A stretch of 63,486 nt of DNA from DAIUFH01 sp036844705 (GCA_036844705.1 DAIUFH010000003.1:1-63486), one strand, 5' to 3'. Shown: positions 32,985-42,732, counted from the stretch's first letter. Notes: generated by a model from the letters alone, not told the origin. A program made the numbers and translations.

Positions 32985-33971
32985 ATGAAAATAATTGTAG
33001 ATGGCATGGGAGGAGACAATTCACCAGTAGAAATAGTCAAAGGCTGTGTTGATGCCGTAAATGAGTATAAAATAAATGCCTTGATAGTGGGTAAAGAGGA
33101 AATGATAAAAAATGAACTATCAAAATATACATACTCTGAAGGCGCTATAGAAACACTAGATGCAAAGGATATAATAACTAACGAAGAAGATCCTGCTCTT
33201 GCTATCAGAAGAAAAAAAGAAAGTTCTATGGTAGTTGGTATGAAGGCATTAACAGAAGGATTAGGTGATGGCTTTATTTCTGCCGGAAGTACAGGCGCCA
33301 TATTGGCAGGTGGGTTATTTATAGTAAAGAGAATTCAAGGCATTGAAAGAGCTGCCCTAACATCAGTTTATCCAACGACAAAGGGTATTTCCTTATTAGT
33401 GGATGCAGGTGCAAATGTAGATTGTAAGCCGGAATATCTTAAGCAATTTGGAATAATGGGATCCATATATATGGAAAATGTTTTAGGAAAAAATAATCCT
33501 AAGGTTGGGCTAGTGAATATTGGAACTGAAGAAGGAAAAGGAAATCAATTGGTAAAAGATGCCTTTGAATTGTTAAAGGATGAAAATATCAATTTCATTG
33601 GAAACATCGAAGGTAGAAATCTTCCTTTGGGAGAGGCAGATATAATTGTAGCAGATGGTTTTGTAGGAAATGTAGTACTCAAGTTAACAGAGGGGATGGC
33701 TATTTCAATATTTTCTATGTTAAAGGAATCACTTATGTCCAATACAAAATCAAAGTTGGGAGCCGCATTGTTAAAGCCGCAGCTAAGGGAATTAAAGAAA
33801 TTGATGGATTATAGGGAATATGGTGGAGCACCTCTTTTAGGGACTAAAAAACCTATAGTGAAGGCTCATGGAAGCTCAGATGCCTACGCATTTAAGAATG
33901 GTATAAAACAATTGATAGGATTTATAGAAAAGGATGTTATCAAAACAATTGAAGAAAATATAAATAAGTAA
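32985..33971 (+). CDS. plsX: Phosphate acyltransferase PlsX
   Basis: This 328-residue peripheral membrane enzyme makes acyl phosphate from acyl-ACP for phospholipid synthesis. It opens with MKIIVDGMGGDNSP and contains SAGSTGAILAGG, LLVDAGANVDCKPEYL and DGFVGNVVLKLTEG. The ATG at 32985 follows AGGAGGGG; six codons of upstream open frame are not counted. Acyl carrier protein, its partner, is the next gene. The fabD and fabG genes found between them in Bacillus are missing here. Confidence 0.95.
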   Translation: MKIIVDGMGGDNSPVEIVKGCVDAVNEYKINALIVGKEEMIKNELSKYTYSEGAIETLDAKDIITNEEDPALAIRRKKESSMVVGMKALTEGLGDGFISAGSTGAILAGGLFIVKRIQGIERAALTSVYPTTKGISLLVDAGANVDCKPEYLKQFGIMGSIYMENVLGKNNPKVGLVNIGTEEGKGNQLVKDAFELLKDENINFIGNIEGRNLPLGEADIIVADGFVGNVVLKLTEGMAISIFSMLKESLMSNTKSKLGAALLKPQLRELKKLMDYREYGGAPLLGTKKPIVKAHGSSDAYAFKNGIKQLIGFIEKDVIKTIEENINK

Positions 33972-34000
33972 GAAATAAATATTTAATTTAGGAGGGTATT

Positions 34001-34246
34001 ATGTTTGCTAAAAAAATAATAGGAATCATATCATCACAATTTAATATTAGTGAAGATGAAATTTCAAAGGAAACATCTTTTAAGGATGATTTAAATGCCG
34101 ATTCATTGGATCTAGTGGAGCTTGTTATGGCATTGGAAGACGAATTTGATTTAGAAATTGGTGACGACGATGCGGAAAATATAAAGACCGTAGGAGATGC
34201 CATAAATTATATTAAGGAATTGTTAGGGGAAGAAGACGATAACTAA
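34001..34246 (+). CDS. acpP: Acyl carrier protein
   Basis: This 81-residue acidic protein carries the 4'-phosphopantetheine attachment motif DSLDLVELVMALE with serine 35. Acyl chains are carried on this arm during fatty-acid and phospholipid synthesis. It starts behind AGGAGGG, 29 bases after plsX, and is followed 15 bases later by rnc. The plsX-acpP-rnc order is the fatty-acid end of the Firmicutes cluster without its fab genes. Confidence 0.97.
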   Translation: MFAKKIIGIISSQFNISEDEISKETSFKDDLNADSLDLVELVMALEDEFDLEIGDDDAENIKTVGDAINYIKELLGEEDDN

Positions 34247-34261
34247 TGTGGGGGAATATTT

Positions 34262-34984
34262 GTGAAGGATACTAGTGAAAATAGAAACAATTTAAATTCG
34301 CTACAGGAGAATTTAGATTATTATTTTGAAGATTTGGAGCTGCTTGAAACTGCGTTGACTCATAGTTCATATGCCAATGAACACAAGCTTCATATTAGTA
34401 AATGCAATGAAAGACTTGAATTTTTAGGGGATGCAGTACTTAACCTTGTAGTTAGTCAATATCTTTACAATAAGTATCCATTTTACCCAGAAGGAGAGTT
34501 GACTAAGATTAGGGCTAAGGTTGTATGTGAACCTTCCTTAGCCTTAGTTGCAAAATCTATAGGATTAGGAAACTATTTATTTCTAGGCAAAGGTGAGGAA
34601 GCAACTGGTGGAAGGGAAAGAGAGTCAATTTTAGCTGATGCAAGTGAATCAATTATTGGAGCTATATTTTTAGATAGTAATTTTGAATCGGTAAGCAGAT
34701 TTCTTTTAACAAAATTTGAATCAGACATTGTTCATGCTGTTGCTAAAGGAGATTTATTTATCGATTTTAAAACGGGATTGCAGGAAAGACTTCAAAAGAT
34801 AACAAGAGGAAAGGTTGAATATATTGTAGTTAAGGAGGAAGGTCCTGACCACAATAAGTTATTCTATGTGGATGTTTGCGTAAATAAAGAACCAATAGGT
34901 TCAGGCATTGGCAGAAATAAAAAAGAAGCTGAACAAATGGCAGCAAAGGAAGCGTTGATATTGATGGGCGAAGACTATGAATAA
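34262..34984 (+). CDS. rnc: Ribonuclease III
   Basis: This 240-residue double-strand-specific endonuclease processes rRNA precursors and structured mRNAs. The catalytic signature CNERLEFLGDAVLNLVV lies in the N-terminal domain, and the C-terminal dsRBD begins near residue 165 (FKTGLQERLQKITRG) and ends with GIGRNKKEAEQMAAKEAL. The start is a GTG behind GGGGGAA. It overlaps the following radical-SAM gene by eight bases. Confidence 0.95.
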   Translation: MKDTSENRNNLNSLQENLDYYFEDLELLETALTHSSYANEHKLHISKCNERLEFLGDAVLNLVVSQYLYNKYPFYPEGELTKIRAKVVCEPSLALVAKSIGLGNYLFLGKGEEATGGRERESILADASESIIGAIFLDSNFESVSRFLLTKFESDIVHAVAKGDLFIDFKTGLQERLQKITRGKVEYIVVKEEGPDHNKLFYVDVCVNKEPIGSGIGRNKKEAEQMAAKEALILMGEDYE

Positions 34985-36086
34985 ACACTATATAATACCA
35001 ATTTTTGTACCTCATTTCGGATGTCCTCATGATTGTATATTTTGTAATCAGAAAAAAATTACTGGATTATCTACAAATGTAACAACTGAAATAGTTGAAG
35101 AAACTATACAGGAGTATCTTGGATATTTTAGAAAGGATGCCTTTATAGAGGCTGCTTTTTATGGCGGAAGCTTTACCGCAATAGATATTGACACTCAGAG
35201 TGCATTATTAGAGGTAGTTTATAAATATAAAAAAGAAGGAATAATAGATGAAATCAGACTGTCTACAAGACCCGATGCAATAGACGACAAGATACTAAGT
35301 AATCTTAAGAGATATGAAGTGGATACCATAGAGTTAGGAGTCCAGTCTTTAGATGAAATAGTACTACTTAAAAGTGAAAGGGGCCATACTGCTGATGATG
35401 TCTATAATTCCTGTAAATTAATAAGGAAATATAAGTTCAAATTGGGACTTCAAATGATGTTAGGTTTGCCTGAAGATGATATATATAAATCCTTATACAC
35501 CTGTATGGAGTTTATAAGGCTTAAACCGGACTGCGTTAGAATATACCCAACTCTTGTCATCAAGGAAACTTATTTAGAGAAGTTGTATATAGAAGGTAAG
35601 TACAAGCCTTTAGATTTAAATGAGGCAGTGGAGATTACAACCCCTATTTTAATGTTGTTTTATTTAAACAATATAAACGTTATAAGAATAGGGCTGCAAC
35701 CAACTGAAAGTATACAGCTTGGCAAAGATGTAGTAGCAGGTCCGTTTCATCCTGCCTTTAGACAATTAGTGGAGGCTAATATTTATAGAGAATTATTTGA
35801 CTTTTATTTCTCCAAGCTGGATTTCTCCAATGAGGATGAATTGGTAATTGAAGCGTCTCATAAGGTTATATCACTGTTATCCGGCCAAAAATCCTGTAAT
35901 ACTAAATATTGGATTGCTAAATATAATTTTAAGAAGATAAGATTATTTGGTAGAGAGAATTTATCCTCAGAACAAATTTTGATTACAATGGGAAAATTAT
36001 CTGATATAATAAATATAAATGTATTAATGGAAAAATATATGATGAAAAGTCCATTAATGAAGAACATAGAAGGTTTCCAATTATAG
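34977..36086 (+). CDS. Elp3-like radical SAM protein of rnc-smc intergene
   Basis: This 369-residue protein has the radical-SAM cluster motif CPHDCIFC near residue 16, the GGSFTAID and STRPDAID segments and LGVQSLDEIVL, resembling the N-terminal part of the Elp3/MiaB-like radical-SAM superfamily. Clostridia often carry this gene between rnc and smc. It lacks the Elp3 acetyltransferase domain. Substrate is unknown; tRNA or porphyrin-type chemistry would both be guesses. It is translationally coupled to rnc by an eight-base overlap. Confidence 0.82.
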   Translation: MNKHYIIPIFVPHFGCPHDCIFCNQKKITGLSTNVTTEIVEETIQEYLGYFRKDAFIEAAFYGGSFTAIDIDTQSALLEVVYKYKKEGIIDEIRLSTRPDAIDDKILSNLKRYEVDTIELGVQSLDEIVLLKSERGHTADDVYNSCKLIRKYKFKLGLQMMLGLPEDDIYKSLYTCMEFIRLKPDCVRIYPTLVIKETYLEKLYIEGKYKPLDLNEAVEITTPILMLFYLNNINVIRIGLQPTESIQLGKDVVAGPFHPAFRQLVEANIYRELFDFYFSKLDFSNEDELVIEASHKVISLLSGQKSCNTKYWIAKYNFKKIRLFGRENLSSEQILITMGKLSDIININVLMEKYMMKSPLMKNIEGFQL

Positions 36087-36095
36087 GGAACCTTT
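36070..36095 (+). terminator. Weak hairpin at end of radical SAM gene
   Basis: A nine-base-pair stem with one G-T pair (AAGGTTTCC / GGGAACCTT) holds the stop codon in its loop. Only TTAATTA follows, so termination is doubtful. Confidence 0.35.
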
Positions 36096-36124
36096 AATTA
36101 TATAATTTTTATGGGGGGATGACC

Positions 36125-39100
36125 TTGTATCTAAAGAAGGTTGAAGTTCAAGGATTTAAATCCTTTGCTGAAAAGACGGATATTGAATTTAAGAAGGGTA
36201 TAACTGCTATTGTTGGACCCAATGGAAGTGGGAAGAGCAACGTATCCGATGCTATTAGATGGGTTTTGGGGGAACAGAGCATAAAAACCTTAAGAGGAAG
36301 CAAGATGGAGGATGTCATATTTTCAGGAACCGATACTAGAAGAGCCTTGGGTTATGCTGAAGTTACCATTGTATTTGATAATAGCAGCGGCAAAATACCA
36401 ATAGATTATGCAGAAGTAGCTGTAACCAGAAGAATGTTCAGGTCTGGAGAGAGTGAATATTACTTAAATAAGAGTTCATGTAGGCTAAAGGACATAAGGG
36501 AATTGTTTATGGATACAGGTATTGGGAAAGATGGATATTCTATAATCGGACAAGGTAAAATAGATGAAATTTTATCTAACAGACCTGAAGACAGAAGAAA
36601 TATATTTGAAGAAGCTGCTGGAATTATTAAATATAGAACTAGAAAGGAAGAAGCAGAACGGAAACTTGAAAAAACGGAAAATAATATTGTCAGAATAAAA
36701 GATTTAATAATAGAGATTTCTAATCAAAAGGATGTATTAGAGCTTGAAGCAGGTAAGGCATCAAAGTTTACCAAATTGTATTCAAGGCTCAGGGATTTAG
36801 AGGTTAATATATACATAAGGGATATAAAAAAGCTGGACAAGCAAATCATGGATATAAAACTTGAAAAAGAGCATTTGCTATTAGATCTAAAGGTTATTGA
36901 AGATGAAAAAACCAAAATAGATGAAAAATATAATTTATTAAAAAACAATATTCAAGAACTTGAAGAAGAAATAGATAAGTTTCGTACTATAAAGTTTGAT
37001 ACCATTCAAAATTTTGAAAAGAATAGAAATCAAGTTACTATATTGAAAGAAAAAGAGGGATTTCTACAAAAAGATATTGAGAGGATTATAAAAGAAAGAG
37101 AAGAATTAAGTCATTCTATAAAGAATTTAGAACTTGAAAAAAATAATATAAGTATTAGGTTAAGTGAAATAGATCTTGAACTTAATGAGCTGAATCTTGA
37201 ATATGCTGACAAAAATGAGAAGCTTAATGAAATAAAAAAAACAGTCGCTGCCGAGGAGTCAGAATTAGAGGAAATAAAGAACAAAACAATAGATTGTTAT
37301 AATGAGATTTCAGATAAGAAAAGTATCTTAAATTCTAATAATACCTTAAAGGACAATATAGAAAGTAGAGTATCGCAGCTAAAGAAAGATATAAAAGCTT
37401 ACGAGTCGAATAAAATTGAGCTTGCAATTAAAGAGGATGAAATCAAATCTGAGGAATTTAGCCTAAGAGATAGTCTTAAAACAGAAAAGGAGAATTCTTC
37501 AAAGCTATTAGAAGAAAAATTTAATTTAGATAAAAAAATAAGCATATTGGATGAAAATATAAAATCGCTTCAAATTAAGTTAAATGGACTCAATGCCAAT
37601 TATAATTTATATAAAAATATGGAAGATGGATACGAAGGCTATTATAGAAGTGTAAAAGTATTGCTTACGGATGCTCATAAAAACAAGCAATTACAAAATG
37701 GACTTATAGATGTAGTTGCCAATCTTTTAAAGGTAGATTCAAAATATGAAAGAGCAATTGAAATAAGCCTTGGTTCAAATTCCCAAAATATAGTTGTTGA
37801 AACAGAAGAGGCTGCTAAAAATCTAATTAATTATCTAAAGAATAAGAAACTTGGTAGGGCAACATTTTTACCTTTAAACATTATTAAAGGAAAATCTATA
37901 AGAATAGATTCAAAGATAAGAAAAGAGTTTAACATTTTAGGTTTAGGTAGTGAATTAATCAGTTGTGATAAGAAATATAGTGATTTATTTGAATATTTAT
38001 TGGGAAGAACTATTATTGTTGAGGATATGGATAGCGGAATTAGACTTGCCAATAAACAAGGCCACATCTATAAAATAGTCACATTGGATGGCGAGGTACT
38101 AAATGCCGGAGGCTCAATAACAGGAGGTAGTTCAGGCAAGGAAGGTTTTAGTATTATTAGCAGAAAAAACAAAATTGAAATCTTAAATAAAGAAATCAAT
38201 GCTTTGAATAAAGAATTGAAAGTATTAGAGTTGGAAAAAAATAACGTATTGGTATATCTTAAGGATTTGATAAATGAGATTGAGAAAAACAATAGCGTGA
38301 TAAAAGAAGCTGAATTGTCTTTAAATAATACAATAAATCTTTTAAATAACAATAAAGATGAAATAGAAAGAATGGATAAGGAAATAAGTAAAAAAAATAT
38401 TGAAATAAATACTCTTCTAGTTGAAACGGATAATTTCAATGCTAATAGACTTAAATTATTAGATGAACTGAAGAAAATTGAGAGTCATCTTGACAATCTT
38501 AAGAAATCAGTAGAAGAAAAAACCATAACATTAGCTAGTTTGAAGAATGAACAAAACGATATGGAACAGTTGGTCACAAATTTGAAAATCCATATAAATA
38601 ATTTGGATAACTCTAAGAAAAATTTAATTGATAACATAAATAGCTATGAAGCTAACAGTGAGCAATTTAAAATGAATATATGCAATAAAGATAAATCAAT
38701 TGAAGAACTAAAAAATAATATTAAAGCTAATTTGACAGATAGAAATTCAATTGAAGAAGAAATAGAGAAATATGAAAGCAGTGAAAATGAAATTTCCTCG
38801 AGATTAAATGAACTTATAAAGAAAAAAGAGAGTTATATGAAGACCTTCTATGATGAACAGGACAGACTTAAAATTATAAACAAAAAAATCTCGGAAATAG
38901 AAAAGCAAAATAATAATTATGATATAAGACTAGCAAAATATGAGTTGCAATATGAGAACAATATCAATAAATTACAGGAAGACTATGAGCTCAAATTGGA
39001 AGAAGCAGTAAAGTATGAAAAAGAAATAGATAATATACAAAATTCACAAAAGGAAGTGAAAGAGCTAAAGGAAAATATTAAAGAATTAGGTAATGTAAAC

Positions 39101-39700
39101 TTATCAGCAATAGAAGATTTTAAGAGTATTTCAGAGAGATTTGAGTTTGTTACCAAACAGCACAATGATTTGATAAGTGCGAAAGGAGATCTACAGGAAG
39201 TTATAAAGGATATGGAGAAAAAAATGAAAACTCAATTTATAGCTTCCTTTGATGAAATAAACAAGAAGTTTACAGAGATTTTTGCTATATTATTTAATGG
39301 TGGTAAGGCAAGACTAGAATTGGAAGAAAATGATGATATATTAAAGGCTGGCATTGAAATAAAGGTTCAGCCACCTGGAAAGAAACTTCAAAGCCTTTCA
39401 TTACTATCTGGGGGAGAGAAATCTTTAACAGCTGTTGCACTTTTATTTGCTATTTTAAATAACAAACCTGCTCCGTTCTGCATTCTTGATGAAATAGATG
39501 CTGCATTGGACGAAGCTAATGTATATAGATATACTTCTTATTTAAAGACATTAACCGATTCTTCACAATTTGTCCTTATAACTCACAGAAAATCTACTAT
39601 GGAAATTGCAGATATTCTTTATGGAGTGACAATGGAAGAAGAGGGAGTAAGCAAGATAATTTCTTTAAAATTAAAGGATAAATTAATACAAGCTAGCTAG
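36125..39700 (+). CDS. smc: Chromosome segregation protein SMC
   Basis: This 1191-residue ATPase is the core of condensin. Walker A GPNGSGKS is at 31-38, two long coiled coils flank a central hinge (about 500-660, with VLLTDAHKNKQLQNG and GGSITGGSSGKEG), and the C-terminal head has LSLLSGGEKSLTAVAL and Walker B CILDEIDAALDEAN. The TTG at 36125 is chosen because it gives the canonical MYLKKVEVQGFKSFA and is six bases after GGGGGG. An ATG two codons upstream is an alternative. ftsY follows after ten bases. Confidence 0.96.
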   Translation: MYLKKVEVQGFKSFAEKTDIEFKKGITAIVGPNGSGKSNVSDAIRWVLGEQSIKTLRGSKMEDVIFSGTDTRRALGYAEVTIVFDNSSGKIPIDYAEVAVTRRMFRSGESEYYLNKSSCRLKDIRELFMDTGIGKDGYSIIGQGKIDEILSNRPEDRRNIFEEAAGIIKYRTRKEEAERKLEKTENNIVRIKDLIIEISNQKDVLELEAGKASKFTKLYSRLRDLEVNIYIRDIKKLDKQIMDIKLEKEHLLLDLKVIEDEKTKIDEKYNLLKNNIQELEEEIDKFRTIKFDTIQNFEKNRNQVTILKEKEGFLQKDIERIIKEREELSHSIKNLELEKNNISIRLSEIDLELNELNLEYADKNEKLNEIKKTVAAEESELEEIKNKTIDCYNEISDKKSILNSNNTLKDNIESRVSQLKKDIKAYESNKIELAIKEDEIKSEEFSLRDSLKTEKENSSKLLEEKFNLDKKISILDENIKSLQIKLNGLNANYNLYKNMEDGYEGYYRSVKVLLTDAHKNKQLQNGLIDVVANLLKVDSKYERAIEISLGSNSQNIVVETEEAAKNLINYLKNKKLGRATFLPLNIIKGKSIRIDSKIRKEFNILGLGSELISCDKKYSDLFEYLLGRTIIVEDMDSGIRLANKQGHIYKIVTLDGEVLNAGGSITGGSSGKEGFSIISRKNKIEILNKEINALNKELKVLELEKNNVLVYLKDLINEIEKNNSVIKEAELSLNNTINLLNNNKDEIERMDKEISKKNIEINTLLVETDNFNANRLKLLDELKKIESHLDNLKKSVEEKTITLASLKNEQNDMEQLVTNLKIHINNLDNSKKNLIDNINSYEANSEQFKMNICNKDKSIEELKNNIKANLTDRNSIEEEIEKYESSENEISSRLNELIKKKESYMKTFYDEQDRLKIINKKISEIEKQNNNYDIRLAKYELQYENNINKLQEDYELKLEEAVKYEKEIDNIQNSQKEVKELKENIKELGNVNLSAIEDFKSISERFEFVTKQHNDLISAKGDLQEVIKDMEKKMKTQFIASFDEINKKFTEIFAILFNGGKARLELEENDDILKAGIEIKVQPPGKKLQSLSLLSGGEKSLTAVALLFAILNNKPAPFCILDEIDAALDEANVYRYTSYLKTLTDSSQFVLITHRKSTMEIADILYGVTMEEEGVSKIISLKLKDKLIQAS

Positions 39701-39710
39701 GAGGATAAAT

Positions 39711-40904
39711 ATGTTAAATTGGTTTAAGAAGAAGTTAAAAAAAGAAGAGGTAATCGAAGAGGATGACAAAATCTATGATGAGCCTGAAAAGGAAGTAAAA
39801 AATGGTGATGATGCTCTAGAGAATGATTTTACTGAAGAATTGCCTTTAGAAGAGATAATTGATGAAGAGATGATGGAAGATGAAGATGTTGAAGAGGAAT
39901 CAATAGATGAATCTGAAGAAAATATATATGTTGAAGAAAAAGTTAAAGAAGTTGAAGAAATACATGATGAAGAAAACATAGTTAAAAAGGTAAATTTCTT
40001 TGATAAATTGAAGGATGGATTGACAAAAACACGTAATAATATGTCTGAGAAGATTGAGGGTATATTGAATTCATATAAAAAGGTTGACGAGGAATTGTTT
40101 GATGAATTAGAAGAAGTACTTGTTACCGCAGATGTTGGTGCCAATACTACAATGGAAATTATTGATAGATTGCGAGAAAGGATAAAGTCAGAAAAAGTTA
40201 ATGAACCTCAAAAGGTTAAAGAACTATTAAAAGAAGAAATAAGTAAGTTGATGAAGGAGTCAGTACCAAATAATTCATTGTTATTAGAACCACTTCCAGC
40301 GGTAATCTTAGTAGTAGGAGTCAACGGAGTTGGTAAGACTACTACTATAGGGAAGCTAGCTAATAGCTTTAGAAATGATGGCAAAAAGGTGCTTATTGCT
40401 GCTGGAGATACATTTAGGGCTGCTGCTATTGAGCAATTGGAAGAGTGGAGTAAAAGGTCTAAGGTTGAACTTATTGCTCACACGGAAGGAGCTGATCCAG
40501 CTGCAGTAATCTTTGACGGAATTGCAGCGGCAAAGGCTAGAAAATCAGACATTCTTATATGCGATACTGCAGGAAGACTTCACAATAAATCAAATTTAAT
40601 GAATGAATTAAATAAAATATTTAGAGTTTTGGAACGTGAATATGGAAATGCAACTAAGGAGGTACTATTAGTGCTTGATGCTACTACCGGGCAAAATGCT
40701 ATAAATCAAGCAAAGGTATTTAAAGATATTGCAAATATAACAGGTGTGGCGCTTACAAAGTTGGATGGTACGGCTAAAGGTGGTGTAATCATAGCACTTC
40801 AAGCGGAATTGAAATTGCCTGTTAAATTAGTTGGTGTAGGAGAAGGTATTGATGATTTACAGCCATTTATAGTTGATGATTTTGTAGAAGCGATACTAAA
40901 TTAA
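39711..40904 (+). CDS. ftsY: Signal recognition particle receptor FtsY
   Basis: This 397-residue GTPase docks the SRP-ribosome complex at the membrane. The N-terminal 90 residues are extremely acidic (runs of E and D), followed by the NG domain: P-loop GVNGVGKT (203-210), DTFRAAAIEQL, DTAGRLHNK, TKLDGTAKGG and GVGEGIDDLQPF. It starts behind TAGGAGG. ylxM and ffh follow, completing the SRP set except for the RNA. Confidence 0.96.
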   Translation: MLNWFKKKLKKEEVIEEDDKIYDEPEKEVKNGDDALENDFTEELPLEEIIDEEMMEDEDVEEESIDESEENIYVEEKVKEVEEIHDEENIVKKVNFFDKLKDGLTKTRNNMSEKIEGILNSYKKVDEELFDELEEVLVTADVGANTTMEIIDRLRERIKSEKVNEPQKVKELLKEEISKLMKESVPNNSLLLEPLPAVILVVGVNGVGKTTTIGKLANSFRNDGKKVLIAAGDTFRAAAIEQLEEWSKRSKVELIAHTEGADPAAVIFDGIAAAKARKSDILICDTAGRLHNKSNLMNELNKIFRVLEREYGNATKEVLLVLDATTGQNAINQAKVFKDIANITGVALTKLDGTAKGGVIIALQAELKLPVKLVGVGEGIDDLQPFIVDDFVEAILN

Positions 40905-40907
40905 TTG

Positions 40908-40936
40908 TTGACAAAGAAAATAATATATATTAAAAT
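40908..40936 (+). promoter_or_regulatory. Sigma-A promoter of ylxM-ffh operon
   Basis: A consensus TTGACA and TAAAAT are separated by 17 bases, four bases after the ftsY stop. Transcription would start in the left arm of the palindrome that follows. Confidence 0.7.
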
Positions 40937-40973
40937 AATTAGTGTCAAGTTTAAAACTTGACACTAATTATTT
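40933..40973. repeat. Perfect 20-base-arm palindrome between ftsY and ylxM
   Basis: Two 20-base arms are exact reverse complements around a single central base. The core of each arm contains TTGACA reading outward. On the plus strand TTGACA is 18 bases from TATAAT, which overlaps the ylxM start codon. On the minus strand TTGACA is 17 bases from TATTAT. It can act as a hairpin or as an operator with two divergent -35 boxes. The bases after it are T-rich but not a clean terminator tail. Confidence 0.85.
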
Positions 40974-40985
40974 ATTGGTGATATA

Positions 40986-41345
40986 ATGGAAAAGCTGGTT
41001 GAAATGGGAATACTATTTGATTTTTATGGGAAACTTTTAAGTGAAAAACAATATCAGGCTGTGGAATTATATTATATTCATGATTTGTCTTTGGCTGAAA
41101 TAGGAGAGGAACTTAAAATAACCAGACAAGGGGTTTTTGATACCTTAAAAAGATCTGAACAGAAGCTATATCACTATGAGGAAATTCTCGGTTTAGTTGA
41201 GAAGTTCAATAAGAGCCATGGTGCAATAAGGGAAATCCTAAAGATTGCAAAGGATCTTCAATTTTATGGCAAAGAATACAATGTTGATTTAATATGTGAT
41301 AAGGCACATAAAATTGAGAAGATAGGATTGGAAATATTGGATTAG
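40986..41345 (+). CDS. ylxM: YlxM, SRP-associated helix-turn-helix protein
   Basis: This 119-residue protein belongs to UPF0122. The N-terminal part has a sigma-70 region 4-like helix-turn-helix (LSEKQYQAVELYYIHDLSLA then EIGEELKITRQGVFDTLKR). Family members bind SRP components and modulate Ffh GTPase activity. The start is the ATG behind GGTGAT; it overlaps the -10-like TATAAT. ffh begins 17 bases later, the conserved pairing. Confidence 0.93.
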   Translation: MEKLVEMGILFDFYGKLLSEKQYQAVELYYIHDLSLAEIGEELKITRQGVFDTLKRSEQKLYHYEEILGLVEKFNKSHGAIREILKIAKDLQFYGKEYNVDLICDKAHKIEKIGLEILD

Positions 41346-41362
41346 GCAGGAGGTTGTTTATT

Positions 41363-42706
41363 ATGGTTTTTGAAAGCTTATCAGAAAAAATACAGAATGC
41401 CTTAGGTAAATTAAAAGGTAAAGGTAAGATTTCTGAGAAGGATTTAGATTTAGCCATGAGAGAAGTAAGACTTGCTCTACTTGAGGCTGACGTTAACTTT
41501 AAGGTTGTTAAAGACTTTATAAAGAATGTTAAAGAAAGAGCTATCGGTACAGAAGTGATGGAAAGCCTTACTCCAGGTCAGCAGGTAATTAAAATTGTTA
41601 ATGATGAATTGACAAAGCTGATGGGTGCTAAGGAAGCAAAATTAACTTTTTCCTCCTCACCACCTACTGTTATCCTTATGTGTGGATTACAAGGGGCTGG
41701 AAAAACTACTACAACTGGTAAACTTGCTTTTAACCTTAAAAAACAAAATAAAAGACCTCTTTTGGTTGCGTGTGATATCTATAGACCTGCTGCTATAAAA
41801 CAATTAGAGGTAGTAGGAGAAAGAGTTGGAGTTCCTGTTTTTTCTATGGGAGATAAACATAATCCAGTTGATATTGCAAAAGCAGCTTTAGAGCATGGGA
41901 AGAAGCATGGTAATGATGTTATTATAGTTGATACTGCAGGTAGACTTCATATAGATGAGGTCTTGATGGATGAGATTAAAAATATTCATGATGCAGTAAA
42001 TCCCACTGAGGTATTGTTAGTACTTGATGCTATGACAGGTCAGGATGCAGTTAACGTTGCAGAATCCTTTAATGAAAAGCTTGGCATATCAGGAGTCATA
42101 CTTACAAAGCTGGATGGTGATGCAAGAGGTGGAGCAGCTTTATCTATAAGGGCTGTAACGGATAAGCCTATTAAATTTGTTGGTATGGGTGAAAAAATGG
42201 ATGCCCTAGAGACATTTTATCCGGAAAGGATGGCTTCAAGAATACTTGGCATGGGTGATGTTTTGAGTTTAATAGAAAAAGCTCAGGCAAGTATAGATGA
42301 AAAAAAGGCATTGGAGCTGGAGAAGAAAATTAGAACTGCTCAATTTACATTTGATGACTTTCTAGATCAGTTAGAACAGATGAAAAATCTAGGTCCAATG
42401 GAACAGATATTGGGTATGATGCCTGGTGTTAATGCTAAGGCCTTAAAGGGATTAGATGTCAATGATAAGGAAATAGTAAGAATTGAAGCAATTATTAAAT
42501 CCATGACTAAAAAGGAAAGAGAAAATCCTGATGTTATTGACAGCAGTAGAAGAAAAAGAATAGCATTAGGTAGTGGTACAAATGTCCAGGATGTAAACAG
42601 GCTTTTGAAGCAATTCAAGGAAACTAAGAAAATGATGAAAAAGTTTACTGATATGGAAAAGACAATGAAGAAAAAAGGAAAATTTGGATTTCCTTTTTCT
42701 AGATAA
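41363..42706 (+). CDS. ffh: Signal recognition particle protein Ffh
   Basis: This 447-residue GTPase binds signal sequences and SRP RNA. The N domain is at 1-90, the G domain has GLQGAGKT (108-115), DTAGRLHIDEVLM, TKLDGDARGG and GVGEK-like GMGEKMDAL, and the methionine-rich M domain runs from about 325 (DQLEQMKNLGPMEQILGMMP). The ATG at 41363 follows AGGAGG by nine bases; an in-frame TTG three codons upstream is too close. The SRP RNA gene is not visible in this window. Confidence 0.96.
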   Translation: MVFESLSEKIQNALGKLKGKGKISEKDLDLAMREVRLALLEADVNFKVVKDFIKNVKERAIGTEVMESLTPGQQVIKIVNDELTKLMGAKEAKLTFSSSPPTVILMCGLQGAGKTTTTGKLAFNLKKQNKRPLLVACDIYRPAAIKQLEVVGERVGVPVFSMGDKHNPVDIAKAALEHGKKHGNDVIIVDTAGRLHIDEVLMDEIKNIHDAVNPTEVLLVLDAMTGQDAVNVAESFNEKLGISGVILTKLDGDARGGAALSIRAVTDKPIKFVGMGEKMDALETFYPERMASRILGMGDVLSLIEKAQASIDEKKALELEKKIRTAQFTFDDFLDQLEQMKNLGPMEQILGMMPGVNAKALKGLDVNDKEIVRIEAIIKSMTKKERENPDVIDSSRRKRIALGSGTNVQDVNRLLKQFKETKKMMKKFTDMEKTMKKKGKFGFPFSR

Positions 42707-42732
42707 ATATTAAGTTTTAGGAGGTGAAAAAT

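Noticed and set aside
40958..40987. Consensus-like promoter TTGACA-18-TATAAT as the ylxM promoter
   Set aside because: Its -10 box overlaps the ylxM start codon, so a transcript would begin inside the gene. The upstream TTGACA-17-TAAAAT is the better ylxM-ffh promoter.
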